A stretch of 64,000 nucleotides of DNA, from positions 19,031 through 83,030 of the forward strand of contig CAKSPR010000002.1 in the NCBI GenBank assembly GCA_934486455.1. Direction: 5' to 3'. Below the pieces are notes generated by a model. It did no database searches, was not told the origin of the DNA, and worked only from the letters and a program-made list of their open reading frames with translations. Below are positions 63,486 to 64,000 of this stretch, in pieces. The DNA comes from an uncultured Eubacteriales bacterium. Its GTDB lineage: Bacteria; Bacillota; Clostridia; Oscillospirales; Acutalibacteraceae. The number at the start of each line of letters is the position of its first letter. The stretch's first letter is position 1. The position numbers and the translations under genes are program-made.

Positions 63486-63613
63486 GATTATAACGGATTA
63501 TAAAAGGAAATGCTTCAAACGAGGCTGAAAACGCAGGCTTAACGGCCGTAATGTCGGCCGACCGACGCCTGAACGAGCCGCAAATACCGCGACTTCGCAA
63601 GGAGAGCTTTTAT

Positions 63614-64000
63614 ATGGAACAAAGCGTTAAAACATTCTCGGAGTATTTAAAAGCTGCGGATAATATTGCCTTTTTCGGCGGGGCGGGAGTGTCCACCGAA
63701 AGCGGGCTTAAGGATTACAGAAGCAAGGACGGCATATATTTTACAGCTAAAAATTTCGGCCGCCCTCCCGAGCAGATACTGAGCAGCGACTGCTTTTTTG
63801 ACGATACCGAGCTTTTTTATCGGTTTTATCGGGAGTTTTTCCTTGCCGATGCTCTGCCGGGCGCCGCCCACAAGGCTCTTGCAAGGCTCGAAAGGGAAGG
63901 TAAATCTGTCACCGTCATTACACAAAATATCGACGGACTTCACAAGGCGGCGGGTAGCCGTACTGTTATCGAGCTTCACGGAACTTCGGCAAGCTATACC
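63614..64000 (+). CDS. Sir2-family NAD-dependent protein deacylase (3' end outside window)
   Basis: The first 129 residues are present. They contain the NAD-binding GAGVSTESGLKDYRS motif and TQNIDGLHKAAGS, and the catalytic histidine in ELHG just before the cut. The enzyme removes acyl groups from protein lysines using NAD. ATG 63614 follows GGAGAGC. Confidence 0.95.
   Translation, partial: MEQSVKTFSEYLKAADNIAFFGGAGVSTESGLKDYRSKDGIYFTAKNFGRPPEQILSSDCFFDDTELFYRFYREFFLADALPGAAHKALARLEREGKSVTVITQNIDGLHKAAGSRTVIELHGTSASYT

Overview
The window looks like chromosomal DNA from an anaerobic Gram-positive Clostridia member, most like an uncultured gut Oscillospiraceae/Ruminococcaceae lineage. The evidence is the gene set: a trimeric NAD-dependent [FeFe]-hydrogenase operon, PduL phosphotransacylase, three dockerin-bearing secreted proteins, a class B sortase, DegV, Firmicutes-style SRP RNA-dnaX-ybaB-recR and smpB/ssrA linkage, strong AGGAGG ribosome binding sites and canonical TTGACA/TATAAT promoters. 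No taxon search was possible, so this placement is an inference.

Layout. 1-7461: cysteine desulfurase-thiI (tRNA sulfur transfer), an unusual in-frame CinA-class B sortase fusion, YbaK, an SDR, and a PfkB kinase-lyxose isomerase pair. 7691-12697: lipid kinase, PduL, type 4 uracil-DNA glycosylase, COG2426 membrane protein, 2-hydroxyacid dehydrogenase and FMN reductase. 12793-20362: a large membrane-anchored twin beta-helix protein, a cytoplasmic heparinase II/III-type lyase and a polar amino-acid ABC importer. 20574-25785: nucleoside salvage (deoC-deoB-cdd-pdp) and a ClC-type anion transporter. 26254-30765: two tandem secreted dockerin-metallophosphoesterases. 31186-39438: a ten-gene hydrogenase operon in which the catalytic HydC/HydB/HydA-type subunits are interleaved with a regulatory cassette (two DRTGG proteins, two GHKL ATPases, a PHP protein and a second, divergent hydrogenase-like protein). 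39716-46920: CPBP protease, tadA, SRP RNA, dnaX, ybaB, recR, smpB, an esterase and tmRNA.

46921-57972 is a visibly A+T-richer accessory island, coded entirely on the minus strand, lying between tmRNA and a tyrosine recombinase. It encodes an SPFH/SHOCT protein, a four-helix membrane protein, three membrane-anchored proteins with a zinc ribbon and a TIR domain (putative NADase glutamate kept in all three), a lipoprotein and an unknown protein. A 189-bp direct repeat shows that part of the cluster arose by duplication. Between the SPFH gene and the recombinase lie two perfect 19-bp inverted repeats bracketing about 280 bp that contain two promoters now pointing away from the operon. Inversion would turn them towards it and would also fuse a short ORF in frame to the SPFH gene. 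I read this as a phase-variable (inverton) switch controlling a TIR/SPFH system, and it is the most interesting feature of the window.

58293-64000: a MarR-type repressor with a near-ideal promoter and a 30-bp palindromic operator, linked to a DegV fatty-acid-binding protein; a C1 peptidase-M6 metalloprotease-dockerin gene split by one in-frame amber codon; a small unknown gene; and the start of a sirtuin gene cut by the window end. No tRNA, 5S/16S/23S rRNA, CRISPR array or intact insertion sequence was recognised.
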